From Bacteroidales bacterium UBA3709 (GTDB taxonomy: Bacteria > Bacteroidota > Bacteroidia > Bacteroidales > UBA932), in the NCBI GenBank assembly GCA_002372015.1, contig DFIA01000087.1, positions 9,955 to 22,628 of the forward strand: 12,674 bases of DNA, written 5' to 3'. The notes under the pieces were generated by a model. That model was not told the DNA's origin. It saw only the letters and a program-made list of their open reading frames with translations, and did not search any database. The position numbers and the translations under genes were made by a program. Shown here piece by piece: positions 1-8,032 of this stretch (position 1 is the stretch's first letter; the number at the start of each line of letters is the position of its first letter).

Positions 1-63
1 TAGACAAAAAACTTTCGGGGTTTATGTTATAAACTTTATTGAACTATCTCATCTATACTCAAC

Positions 64-2160
64 TTACCTTAGTTTGTAAGGCTTGCTATGGAATTCATCC
101 ATTAGTATAGGCCCTTCACAACGTCTGTGGTCGTGAGATTTGGTATTAGGAGCAGAAGTGTATATATCTGTCTTATCTGTATCGCGACTAAGGAAATCTT
201 CTACGGTAGGTGTTTCTCCGGCAGTTTCCTTTATGCGGCAATATATCTTCCATCTGCTCACCGTATTAAAGTGAGGAATATTGTTTATCATACAACTTCC
301 CTTTTCTGAACGGTAAATACCTAAACCGTATGTGGCAGCACCGGAATACAACTGAATACTTGCAGAAACATATTCCGGCAGCACAGCAAATGTGTTCCAA
401 TTTGCTCCACTGATATTAGGGGTTTTGTCTATCTCGCCAGCCTTCCAAGCAGATAGTACTGTATCCCACTCAGGAAGATATATATTGCTGTATGCGCCAC
501 GTCCCTGCCAAGCCCTAAAGTTATTTTCATTGCTCTGAGGGTAGGCTGTTGTGGAGTTATACACATATTCATCGCCAAGCAAACCTATGCCATGCCCACC
601 AAACTCGTGTCTGAGAGTATTCCAAGCATCGCCATAAGAAGAGCTTGTAGGGTGCCTTGCAGGGGTTTGAGATATAGATATCATCCTGTAGCCGCCATAC
701 GAGCCAACACCAGATATTCCTGATGTCCAAATGTTTGTACCGGCATACTTATCTGTGTTGATTATGATGCTTATAGGCGACCATGTAAGCTTAGTTCCTA
801 TTTCTAAAGTAGAAGCTGTGCTAAGCTCAGGGAAACAGCGTGCCGCATAATCCACAACCGTATTGGTATTACAACCTATACCGGTAGAATTGCCTCCGGC
901 CCACGAACACTTAAACTTGGTATCTACCTTTACAGTAGCCTTATCCCATTCTGTAGAACCGGAACTCATACCCGCCTCATTTGAATAGGCTGCTACTTTG
1001 AATACTGCAAAATAATGATAGTAAGCCCTGTATGGTTCTACTTGGAAGAGGGCCTTAATACCGCCATCTATTTCTTTATCAAACTGCCCTCCATACCTGT
1101 ACAAATCTTGAGTGTAACCATCGCCGGTATAGATAATCTTAAAAGGCCTTGTTGTTGCGTTAACCTCTGTAATAGAGCCATCTGCATTAACTTCATACAA
1201 CTTAACCTCGCCATCTGCCCAATATTCCTTTGTAGCTCCGGTAGTAAAGGTTATTACATCACTCTCAACCTTACCTCCTTCAAAGCCATCGTCCACAACT
1301 ACTTTGTAGTAGTATGTAGTGTTCTTGTCCATTTCTTCTTTATTCAAAAGCTTTACCGCAGAAGTTTCGCCTATTTCTATCCAAGTGGTGTTATCTTTAG
1401 AAATAAGAGCCTTATACTTTAAAGCATCGCCATTTGCATCAGTAGAAGCGCTCCAAGAAAACTCTGTTATTGTTGAAACATTACTGCCACTTGGCTTCAA
1501 GCCCGTAGGCTTAGTAGGAGCATCGTTTGGAGAAGCTTCCTTAACAATAGTAAGGTACTTGGATTTTGAGCCGCTCTTTATTGTAAGGTAGGTTTGCTCT
1601 TTTAATTTCACATTGTTTCGGCTTGTGTTTACTGTAACAGTCTTATCTCCACTCCCGCTCGTTGGAGTTACAGACTGTAGCCAAGCCGGCTTAGGAGAAG
1701 GGAGCTCTATAGTCCAACTACCATTGCAGATAATATTGAAAGTAGCACTTTTACTTGCTTCGTAAGAAAGCTCTACCTTATCTGTAGAAAGAGAAATTTC
1801 TGCCGCAGCAGAGGAAGCTGCCAAAGTTACAGTGGCTGTCTTACTTTTGCCTTTAATAGTAAGAGTACCACCGCTTGCACTGCTCCCTGCCTTAACGGTA
1901 ACAGTAGCATTACCACTACCGTTCGAAGGTGTTACGGTGTAGCCCGATGTTGCTGTAGCAGTCCAAGCTACATTAGACACTACATTAACAGAACCAGAGG
2001 CATTTGGTGCCAATGTAAGTGTAGCAGGTGTTACTGTCAGGCTCTCAGTGGTTGTGCTGCCACCACCAGGTGTATTCTTCTTATTACCACCACAAGAATT
2101 CAACAACAGCACTGCTGCTGTAGCCAAGAACAATGTCTTGATTATGTTCAGTGTTCTCAT
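64..2160 (-). CDS. BACON/FN3-containing M64 family metallopeptidase lipoprotein
   Basis: Predicted exported zinc metallopeptidase of the M64 (IgA peptidase) family, 698 residues. Residues 1-23 form a lipoprotein signal ending in a lipobox (LLNSC, Cys23). Two BACON-like beta-sandwich domains follow (about 41-115 and 120-208), then a fibronectin-III-like domain (about 213-307, with the DANGDALKYK and TTYYYKVVVDDG strands), then the M64 catalytic domain (about 338-640). The domain begins with the characteristic YTGDGYT and VEPYRAYYHYFAVFKV segments, has a zinc-site motif HEFGGH at 518-523 followed by GDEY at 529-532, and ends with the conserved SCMINNIPHFN segment (622-632). The motif has three residues between Glu and the second His (HExxxH, not HExxH). 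BACON domains are thought to bind mucin or carbohydrate, so a glycoprotein substrate is plausible but inferred. It has its own promoter and sits after the terminator of the SusCD operon, so linkage to it is by position only. The residues after Cys23 are not acidic, so surface exposure is uncertain. Confidence 0.9.
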   Translation of the reverse strand: MRTLNIIKTLFLATAAVLLLNSCGGNKKNTPGGGSTTTESLTVTPATLTLAPNASGSVNVVSNVAWTATATSGYTVTPSNGSGNATVTVKAGSSASGGTLTIKGKSKTATVTLAASSAAAEISLSTDKVELSYEASKSATFNIICNGSWTIELPSPKPAWLQSVTPTSGSGDKTVTVNTSRNNVKLKEQTYLTIKSGSKSKYLTIVKEASPNDAPTKPTGLKPSGSNVSTITEFSWSASTDANGDALKYKALISKDNTTWIEIGETSAVKLLNKEEMDKNTTYYYKVVVDDGFEGGKVESDVITFTTGATKEYWADGEVKLYEVNADGSITEVNATTRPFKIIYTGDGYTQDLYRYGGQFDKEIDGGIKALFQVEPYRAYYHYFAVFKVAAYSNEAGMSSGSTEWDKATVKVDTKFKCSWAGGNSTGIGCNTNTVVDYAARCFPELSTASTLEIGTKLTWSPISIIINTDKYAGTNIWTSGISGVGSYGGYRMISISQTPARHPTSSSYGDAWNTLRHEFGGHGIGLLGDEYVYNSTTAYPQSNENNFRAWQGRGAYSNIYLPEWDTVLSAWKAGEIDKTPNISGANWNTFAVLPEYVSASIQLYSGAATYGLGIYRSEKGSCMINNIPHFNTVSRWKIYCRIKETAGETPTVEDFLSRDTDKTDIYTSAPNTKSHDHRRCEGPILMDEFHSKPYKLR

Positions 2161-2204
2161 ATAGTTTGTTTTGTAGTTAATACTTTCTTCTATTTCCTAA
2201 GCAA

Positions 2205-2234
2205 CAAATATAAACATAAAAACTATAAATCAAA
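2205..2234 (-). promoter_or_regulatory. Bacteroidetes-type promoter of the M64 peptidase gene
   Basis: On the minus strand TATATTTG (2205-2212) matches the -7 consensus TAnnTTTG exactly. A -33 TTTG (2231-2234) lies 18 bases upstream of it. Transcription would start near 2200, leaving a leader of about 40 bases before the ATG at 2160. The site lies just downstream of the preceding operon's terminator, which supports independent expression of the peptidase. Confidence 0.65.
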
Positions 2235-2243
2235 AATAAGACC

Positions 2244-2281
2244 AAAAAAATTAAAGGCCGGCCCGTATTACAGGCCGGCCT
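2244..2281 (-). terminator. Intrinsic terminator of the susC-susD-lipoprotein operon
   Basis: A perfect 9-bp stem (AGGCCGGCC at 2255-2263 with GGCCGGCCT at 2273-2281) closes a 9-base loop. Read on the minus strand it is followed by TTTAA and a run of seven T (complement of 2244-2250). The stem is nearly all G/C in an AT-rich region. It lies 29 bases beyond the stop codon of the 303-residue lipoprotein gene, as expected for a Rho-independent terminator. Confidence 0.85.
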
Positions 2282-2310
2282 CTTCTATTAAGCTATTTTA
2301 TAATAGTTAT

Positions 2311-3222
2311 TTAATCTACTACCCAGTCTTGGTAAACGTTTCCGGTGTGAGTAGAAATAGGGCAATATGCACCGTTTTTCTGGAACCATCCACTAACCTC
2401 TATAACATTACCGGATTTAATCTCCAAACCACTCTGCTTAGCAGAGGTGGTAGTATCTGTGTATATAGCACAGTAGGCACCCCATAAATTTTGGAAGTAG
2501 TATGCAGCACCACCTGAAGACCAGTTAGAATTAGTTCTACCAGAAGACAACAAGGTTAGAGCATCGTTATATCCAGGATACTTACTTATAATAAGCCCAC
2601 CTTTGCCGTTAAGTTTGAACTCATATATCAGGCCATCAAATACCGTAAGCTTATAGTACTCCTGAGTACCTTTAGCCTTTTCAAGCTTGCCTTTAGTTCC
2701 CTCAAAGTCGCTGAAAGCACAGCCTGGAACATACTTCCACACACCAGTACTAGGACTATAAACATACTGCAGATTGCTAACGGTTTTGTAATCTTCGTAT
2801 TCAAGTTCCATCAAGCATTCAGCGTTTAAGTCATACCAACCACCGGGGCCGGCAGTAGAACCAGGAAAACTAAGAGTAAATTTGTAAATAGAACCTGGCA
2901 CAAGCTTTGAGTAATCGTAACTTACAGTCACCTCTTTCTCATATTCTCCAACTCCAAAATTTACAGTAGTTGCAGACAGTGAGAAAATATCACCTGTGGC
3001 GTCGAGTGTAATAGGCACAGACAACGCCTCAGTTGCGGTACCTCTCATAAGTTTAATGATCAATGGAGCTTCATCGGCACTCAAAGGAAAAGTGCCGGTC
3101 CCCATCTCCCAAGAGAGATCTTCATTGGTTGGAGTATATTTTGGAAATTTTGTTGCACAAGAAGCAAGCAAAATAACAGAAAGTACCAACCCAAAACTGT
3201 ATCTAAAAAATTTCATTTTCAT
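2311..3222 (-). CDS. Calx-beta-like domain lipoprotein of a SusCD locus
   Basis: Lipoprotein of 303 residues of unknown specificity. Residues 1-22 are a signal peptide with a lipobox (LLASC, Cys22). Residues about 40-120 resemble the Calx-beta-like/DUF1735-type domains found in lipoproteins next to SusC/SusD pairs: a beta-rich stretch with VPITLDATGDIFSLS and a later VNFGVGEYEKEVTVSY strand. The C-terminal 150 residues are rich in Tyr, Trp and Gly and match no family I can name. Four cysteines (136, 168, 251, 287) could form two disulfides. It lies 31 bases after susD and just before the operon terminator, the usual place of a SusE/SusF-like surface glycan- or ligand-binding protein, so a ligand-binding role is inferred from context. 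A second Met at residue 3 is an alternative start; the signal peptide is intact either way. Confidence 0.75.
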   Translation of the reverse strand: MKMKFFRYSFGLVLSVILLASCATKFPKYTPTNEDLSWEMGTGTFPLSADEAPLIIKLMRGTATEALSVPITLDATGDIFSLSATTVNFGVGEYEKEVTVSYDYSKLVPGSIYKFTLSFPGSTAGPGGWYDLNAECLMELEYEDYKTVSNLQYVYSPSTGVWKYVPGCAFSDFEGTKGKLEKAKGTQEYYKLTVFDGLIYEFKLNGKGGLIISKYPGYNDALTLLSSGRTNSNWSSGGAAYYFQNLWGAYCAIYTDTTTSAKQSGLEIKSGNVIEVSGWFQKNGAYCPISTHTGNVYQDWVVD

Positions 3223-3253
3223 TTTATTAAAGTTTATTTAGGTAATTGTTCTG

Positions 3254-4783
3254 TTAATAACCCGGATTTTGCTGATCTCTAATCTGAGGATTGGCGTCTC
3301 TTTCGTCAGAAGGGATAGGACCTACCCATCTGTAGTCGCTGGCATTTACAGACATAGAATTGGCAGCTGCATCTGCTCCGGCTGTACTGATTATGCTGAG
3401 CAACTGAGGCTCGCCTCTCTGCATACCCTTGCCCCATCTTCTAAGATCGAGCCATCTGAAACCTTCGCCAACAAGCTCTCTAAGCCTTTCCTCCAAAATG
3501 AAGTCTAACAAAGCATCGCCAGATAATGCATCAAGAGTTGAAACATCAAAAGAAGCATCCCTTTGAGTAATAAGTTTACCAAGATATGTACGAGCCGGTA
3601 TATCGGCACCATTCCGGGCATAAGCCTCTGCTGCGATAAGATACTGCTCGGCTATACGGAAGAGTTTTACCTTCTGTAAGTGAGAAGAAGTAGCTGCACC
3701 TGCAGGCTGCAAAGCAGGATTGCCAGGGAACTTGTTAAACAAGGTTACAACTCCGGTTTTACCATTGGCTGCAGAAACTTTTATATTCTCCTCAAACCAA
3801 GTTTTGTAGCGAATATCGTTAGGGCCGTAGAGTGATATCAAGTATTTGTTGGCAATCCAATCCGGAGTATAAGCTTTACTCTGAGCGTTGTAAGAATGGT
3901 AGCCAGGGTCGTTGGATGATGGTAGAGAACTTGCAGCCAAGTCTGCCCACATCTGAACTATACACTCTTTTCCGTTATCGTTGGTCCAAAGACCGGTCAT
4001 ATCTGCCAAAGTGTTAATCAAAGGATATTTGCCTCCATCTACCAAAGGCTTAGACTTTGATATTGCAAGATCCCAGTCGCCCATTTCTAATGCAAGACGA
4101 GCCTGCAATGCATGAACAGCATCAATAGTTAGGATTGTAGAACCCACTGCACCAGGAGTTGCAGCCAAATAGTGCTCTGCTTCATTAAGATTAGATATAA
4201 CCCAATCATAAGACTCCTGAAGAGTGCTTCTGCCTGGGTAAGAAGCTATATCGCCACTCGGTCTGTGCAAATCTATAAGCATTATGCCATAAGTTCCGGC
4301 ATTAGCTGCACTGTAAGGCAAGCAATAGTACTCCAACAGCTTTAGGCCAAAGTAAGCTTTGGTAAAATAAGCTATACCTAAGGAATTATTTACACTGGCT
4401 ATCTGCTCAGGGGTGTAAGATGTCATATCCAACTCACCGGCTTTTTCAATAACAAAGCATGAGTGATTGATTGCATAGTATGAAGGAGCCCAGTAAGCAT
4501 TGAAACTAGAACCGCCATCCCACTGCCATCTGTATGTACCACCTTGGCGGTTGCCATAGTTGTCGTTAGGGTTGAACAAATCTGAAGCTATCTCAGGAAT
4601 ATACACGTAAGAACCCGCTGAATAAGCTCTGAGATAGATATTCATATAGTTGGCCATATTAGCCAAGTCTTCTGGCGACTGAATAGCTGAATCTATGTCC
4701 AGTGCATTTTGCCTCCTCTCGTCAAGGCTGCAGCCAGTGATGAAAAAGGCAAGTGTTGCAATTAATAAAAATATCTTTTTCAT
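3254..4783 (-). CDS. SusD/RagB family outer-membrane nutrient-binding lipoprotein
   Basis: SusD-like lipoprotein, 509 residues, expected to sit as a lid over the SusC channel and help capture ligand at the cell surface. The signal peptide ends in the lipobox FITGC (Cys18), followed by SLDERR. The acidic pair shortly after the Cys fits the Bacteroidetes lipoprotein export signal. TPR-like helices include residues 135-155 and 220-245. The family's conserved RIAEQYLIAAEAYARNG helix is at 376-392. The segment from EERLRELVGEGFRWLDLRRW (431-450) matches the SusD C-terminal signature, and the protein ends in the typical QNPGY. The length is normal for the family. It starts 20 bases after the susC stop codon, which indicates one transcript. 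RagB-type members bind peptides and SusD-type members bind glycans; the sequence alone does not say which this is. Confidence 0.95.
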   Translation of the reverse strand: MKKIFLLIATLAFFITGCSLDERRQNALDIDSAIQSPEDLANMANYMNIYLRAYSAGSYVYIPEIASDLFNPNDNYGNRQGGTYRWQWDGGSSFNAYWAPSYYAINHSCFVIEKAGELDMTSYTPEQIASVNNSLGIAYFTKAYFGLKLLEYYCLPYSAANAGTYGIMLIDLHRPSGDIASYPGRSTLQESYDWVISNLNEAEHYLAATPGAVGSTILTIDAVHALQARLALEMGDWDLAISKSKPLVDGGKYPLINTLADMTGLWTNDNGKECIVQMWADLAASSLPSSNDPGYHSYNAQSKAYTPDWIANKYLISLYGPNDIRYKTWFEENIKVSAANGKTGVVTLFNKFPGNPALQPAGAATSSHLQKVKLFRIAEQYLIAAEAYARNGADIPARTYLGKLITQRDASFDVSTLDALSGDALLDFILEERLRELVGEGFRWLDLRRWGKGMQRGEPQLLSIISTAGADAAANSMSVNASDYRWVGPIPSDERDANPQIRDQQNPGY

Positions 4784-4803
4784 AATTTCACTTGATTATT
4801 CGA

Positions 4804-7800
4804 TTAGAAAGTCAACTCAATTCCAGCGGAATACTGCTTGGTATTTGGATATGCCGCCAAAGAGAGGTTTGTATTAGGCTCAGGATCCCAACCTGTGTAT
4901 TTTGTAAAGGTAAGCAGGTTTCTTCCGGTTACGTAGAATCTAACTCCTGTAAGAACACCACCAAGTTTGCTTAGAGCATTCTTGTTCAGAGAGTAGGAAA
5001 TAGTAACACCCTTCAATCTAACGAAAGATGCATTTTCTACTAAACGCGAATCGAATGTTGAGTCTAAGTAATGTTTAGGAGCCGGATACTTAGCTATCTG
5101 GCCAGGAGTTGTCCAAGTCTCATAAAGAAGTTCTCTTGCACCGTTTGCACCACCGGTAATACTGAGAGGGCGGGTGAAGAAAAAGCGGTCGTTGTTAATC
5201 ATGTATTTCTCGAACATTCCTGAGAATTGTGCCTGGAAAGTCAACTGCTTCCAAGAGAAGTCTATACTAAGACCTGCACTCCAAGGAGCGTAACGAGACT
5301 GACCAAGGTGCACTCTGTCATCTTCTGGGTAAGTATCTGTTACGTTACCGTCTTTATCATACCACAATGGGCGTCCATTGGCAGGATCTACACCGGCGCT
5401 CTTAACATACCAGATATCACCAGCAGATTTGCCTACTTTGTAGCAAAGGCCATAATCTGGTAAACGGAATTCATCCCTTCCGTCAAAGAGTTTTGTAATC
5501 TTGTCTTTGTTGTAAGCAACATTAAGACTTGCTTGGAGGAATGTATTATTTGTACGAATGAAGTCGTAAGTGAATGTAGCTTCTATACCTCTGTTAACCA
5601 TGTTACCTACGTTACCCCAACCACCGTCGAAACCGGTAGCATAAGACCAAGGAATCTCCAGGAGCATATCGCGAGTCATCTTGTCGTAGAACTCAATCTT
5701 AGTTTCAAATCTGTTGAAGATTCTGAAATCCAAAGCAACATTGAATGTTCTAAGAGTTTCCCAAGTAAGTTTGCTGTTACCAGGAGTACCAAGATACCAA
5801 GTTCTTTTACCATTGTACTGAGTAGTTGCGCTCACAACACCTATAGAAAGGTAGTTGTCTATACCGGAGTTACCTACTGTACCATAAGAAGAAGACAACT
5901 GCAGTTTATCTAACCACGTTACATCTTCAAAGAACTTCTCTCTCTTCATATTCCACATAGCTCCTACAGACCAGAAGTTTGCATAGCGGTTATCTGCACC
6001 AAACAATGAAGAACCGTCTCTACGGTAGGTAGCATCAATGTAGTACTTGCTTGCATAGTCGTAAGAAAGTCTTGAGAATATTGAGTTATACTTGTACTGG
6101 CTGTAAGAATAGGAAGGTTGATTGTATTTAGTACCTTGGTTTACCGCCCAAAGTCTTCTATCTGTCTGTCCTTCTGAACCGGCACCAAAACCATTGGAGT
6201 TATTGATTATTGCCTCTTGTCCAACCAACACAGAAAAATTGTGTTTTTCACCAAACTGAACTTTATACTCTGCAGTGTTAGAAGAAGTCAAACGATAATA
6301 TCTTGTAAAGGTCTCGTCTGCAGAAGTAGAACCTGCATCAAAAATCTTTCCGAAGAGATATTTGTTAGTGAATCTGTAATCATATCCTTCAAGAGCTTGA
6401 GAGAATCTAACAATTAGGCCTTTTACCGGAGAAAATTCCTCATAAATATTACCATTAAGCCTTATATATGAGTTTCTGCTGAGATTATCTTTGTAAAGTG
6501 TTTTTGCGTTGCGGAAAGAAGCACTCTTATCTGTAATGAACTCGAGTTCGTCTCCATAACCCGCAAAGTTACCGGCAGCATCGTACTTAATTTCTCTAAC
6601 AGTCCACCATGGAACGCTCCAGAAAGCAATGTTCATAGGGTTATACCAGTTGTTTCTTCTTGCAGAAGAATAGTCTGAGTTATAACCATTGTAATATCTC
6701 TGCTGGAAGCTGAGGTTAAGGTTTATTCCAAACTTGAACCAATTAGTAGCCCTTGTGTTTATGTTAACCCTCGCAGAATAACGGTTCATGGAAGTTTCTG
6801 GCTGAACACCAACTTGTCTGTTTGCAACAAGAGAAACATAGTAATCTGTGTTAGTAGTTCTTCCCGAAACGGAAACCTCACCGCCAATAGTAGGAGCATT
6901 ATTGTTGAGAATCCACTTCTTCCAGTTAGTTCCAATATTGTTGCTCAATCTGAAGTTTTTGAGAGCCTGGAAATCCGGATCTGTAGCAGATGAAGGATCT
7001 ACTAATTCATGCATAGCAAACCATTCTGCAGAATTCATGCTCTTGATAGGCTGCTTTGCTAAACTGGAAATACCATAGTTGAAACCAACTTTTACAGTAG
7101 GTTTGTCTGTAGTACCCTTTTTGGTTGTAATGTAAACAACGCCGTTGGCAGCTCTTGAACCGTAAATTGCAGTAGCAGAAGCATCCTTCAAAACAGTAAC
7201 ACTCTCAATATCGCCGGCGTTCAATGTCTGGAAGATTGAGCTTAGAACCGGGTTACCGTCCAACACAATCAGAGGATCTGTTGAAGCATTAAGAGAGTTA
7301 ACACCTCTGATACGCATAGAAACATTGGCAGCAGGGTCTCCTGATGATGTATAAACCTGCAAACCGGCTGCGGTTCCCTGAAGAGCATCACCGGCATTGA
7401 TGATTGGCTTGTCTTTGAGAGCCTTAGCTTTAACGGTTTCTGCAGAACCTACCACAGAAGAAATTTTTCTGGCAGAACCGTAACCTACAACGATTGTTGT
7501 TTCCAACATTGTAGCATCTTCTTGAAGAGCTACGTTAATTACCGATCTGCCATTGATAGGAACTTCCTGTGTAGTGTAACCCTGATAGCTTACAACCAGC
7601 ACAGCATCTCTCCTTACGTTGATGACATACTGCCCGTTTGCATCAGTAGCAACACCTGAGGTTGTACCCTTTACCATAACGCCCGCTCCGTACAACGGCT
7701 CATTGGTAGCCGCATCGGTAACGGTTCCTGTTACCTTTATTGTCTGCGCATAGGCAAACTGCCCAACACACAACAACAGTAACGCTAAAACAAATGTAAT

Positions 7801-7809
7801 TCGTTTCAT
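4804..7809 (-). CDS. SusC/RagA family TonB-linked outer-membrane transporter
   Basis: TonB-dependent transporter of 1001 residues that would import the ligand captured by the neighbouring SusD-like protein, using energy delivered by TonB/ExbBD. A signal peptide ends at AYA (19-21), so mature Gln22 follows. Residues 23-97 form the carboxypeptidase-regulatory-like domain typical of SusC (TVTDAATNEPLYGAGVMVKG). A TonB-box-like TTIVVGYG follows at 104-111. The plug domain spans about 113-235 and contains the SusC signature VLKDASATAIYGSRAANGVV (207-226). The remainder is a 22-strand-type beta barrel ending in an aromatic residue (GIELTF), as expected for Bam-dependent insertion. It is complete and of normal length. 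It is first in the minus-strand operon, with a 223-base divergent spacer to murI upstream. No ECF sigma, anti-sigma or hybrid sensor lies alongside to suggest how it is controlled. Confidence 0.96.
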   Translation of the reverse strand: MKRITFVLALLLLCVGQFAYAQTIKVTGTVTDAATNEPLYGAGVMVKGTTSGVATDANGQYVINVRRDAVLVVSYQGYTTQEVPINGRSVINVALQEDATMLETTIVVGYGSARKISSVVGSAETVKAKALKDKPIINAGDALQGTAAGLQVYTSSGDPAANVSMRIRGVNSLNASTDPLIVLDGNPVLSSIFQTLNAGDIESVTVLKDASATAIYGSRAANGVVYITTKKGTTDKPTVKVGFNYGISSLAKQPIKSMNSAEWFAMHELVDPSSATDPDFQALKNFRLSNNIGTNWKKWILNNNAPTIGGEVSVSGRTTNTDYYVSLVANRQVGVQPETSMNRYSARVNINTRATNWFKFGINLNLSFQQRYYNGYNSDYSSARRNNWYNPMNIAFWSVPWWTVREIKYDAAGNFAGYGDELEFITDKSASFRNAKTLYKDNLSRNSYIRLNGNIYEEFSPVKGLIVRFSQALEGYDYRFTNKYLFGKIFDAGSTSADETFTRYYRLTSSNTAEYKVQFGEKHNFSVLVGQEAIINNSNGFGAGSEGQTDRRLWAVNQGTKYNQPSYSYSQYKYNSIFSRLSYDYASKYYIDATYRRDGSSLFGADNRYANFWSVGAMWNMKREKFFEDVTWLDKLQLSSSYGTVGNSGIDNYLSIGVVSATTQYNGKRTWYLGTPGNSKLTWETLRTFNVALDFRIFNRFETKIEFYDKMTRDMLLEIPWSYATGFDGGWGNVGNMVNRGIEATFTYDFIRTNNTFLQASLNVAYNKDKITKLFDGRDEFRLPDYGLCYKVGKSAGDIWYVKSAGVDPANGRPLWYDKDGNVTDTYPEDDRVHLGQSRYAPWSAGLSIDFSWKQLTFQAQFSGMFEKYMINNDRFFFTRPLSITGGANGARELLYETWTTPGQIAKYPAPKHYLDSTFDSRLVENASFVRLKGVTISYSLNKNALSKLGGVLTGVRFYVTGRNLLTFTKYTGWDPEPNTNLSLAAYPNTKQYSAGIELTF

Positions 7810-7892
7810 TTGGTTGATTTTTAGTTAGTTTTAAGTAGTGTTGTTTATTGTTAATAAAATATTGGTCTGGTTGGTTTTAGTTTTTTCAGACT

Positions 7893-7924
7893 GCAATATA
7901 TATATTTTTTTTTACGTATGCAAA
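7893..7924 (-). promoter_or_regulatory. Possible susC promoter
   Basis: On the minus strand a TTTG (7921-7924) lies 20 bases upstream of TATATTGC (7893-7900), which is close to but not an exact match for TAnnTTTG. This would give a leader of roughly 80 bases before the susC ATG at 7809. The spacing is good and the -7 element imperfect, so this is a candidate only. The region is very AT-rich, including a run of T at 7905-7913. Confidence 0.35.
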
Positions 7925-7961
7925 ATATCTTTTCTTTTATTTCTACCATTTCTGTCTCGTA

Positions 7962-7995
7962 TTTGCCGTTAATTTGTATTCAGCAGTTATATTTG
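7962..7995 (+). promoter_or_regulatory. Candidate murI promoter
   Basis: TATATTTG (7988-7995) matches the Bacteroidetes -7 consensus TAnnTTTG exactly and lies 37 bases before the murI ATG. The best -33 TTTG (7962-7965) is 22 bases upstream, slightly longer than usual. A second TTTG at 7973-7976 is too close. The leader before ATG is A-rich with no strong Shine-Dalgarno sequence, as is common in this phylum. Confidence 0.5.
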
Positions 7996-8032
7996 CACTC
8001 GTAAATAGAAGAAGCCGATATACAAAAAAAGT

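Noticed and set aside
9..36. Possible terminator after the M64 peptidase gene: GTTTAT/ATAAAC hairpin (20-25 with 29-34) and a T-run on the minus strand (complement of 5-11)
   Set aside because: The stem is only six mostly A-T pairs and lies eight bases from the T-run. The CCCCGAAAG next to the T-run has no partner within the window. Too weak to call.
1015..1422. Open frames of 90-135 codons on the plus strand opposite the M64 gene
   Set aside because: They are fully overlapped by a gene with clear domains, show no recognisable motif and no promoter, and are typical shadow frames.
5533..5913. Plus-strand open frame of 126 codons inside susC
   Set aside because: Its composition (Ser/Thr/Ile/Val-rich, scattered Cys) is what antisense reading of a beta barrel gives. 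No start-site context supports it.
7810..8032. Small RNA, riboswitch or ECF-sigma site in the divergent susC/murI spacer
   Set aside because: Only AT-rich sequence and the two promoter candidates are visible. No stable hairpin with a U-tract or recognisable aptamer is present.
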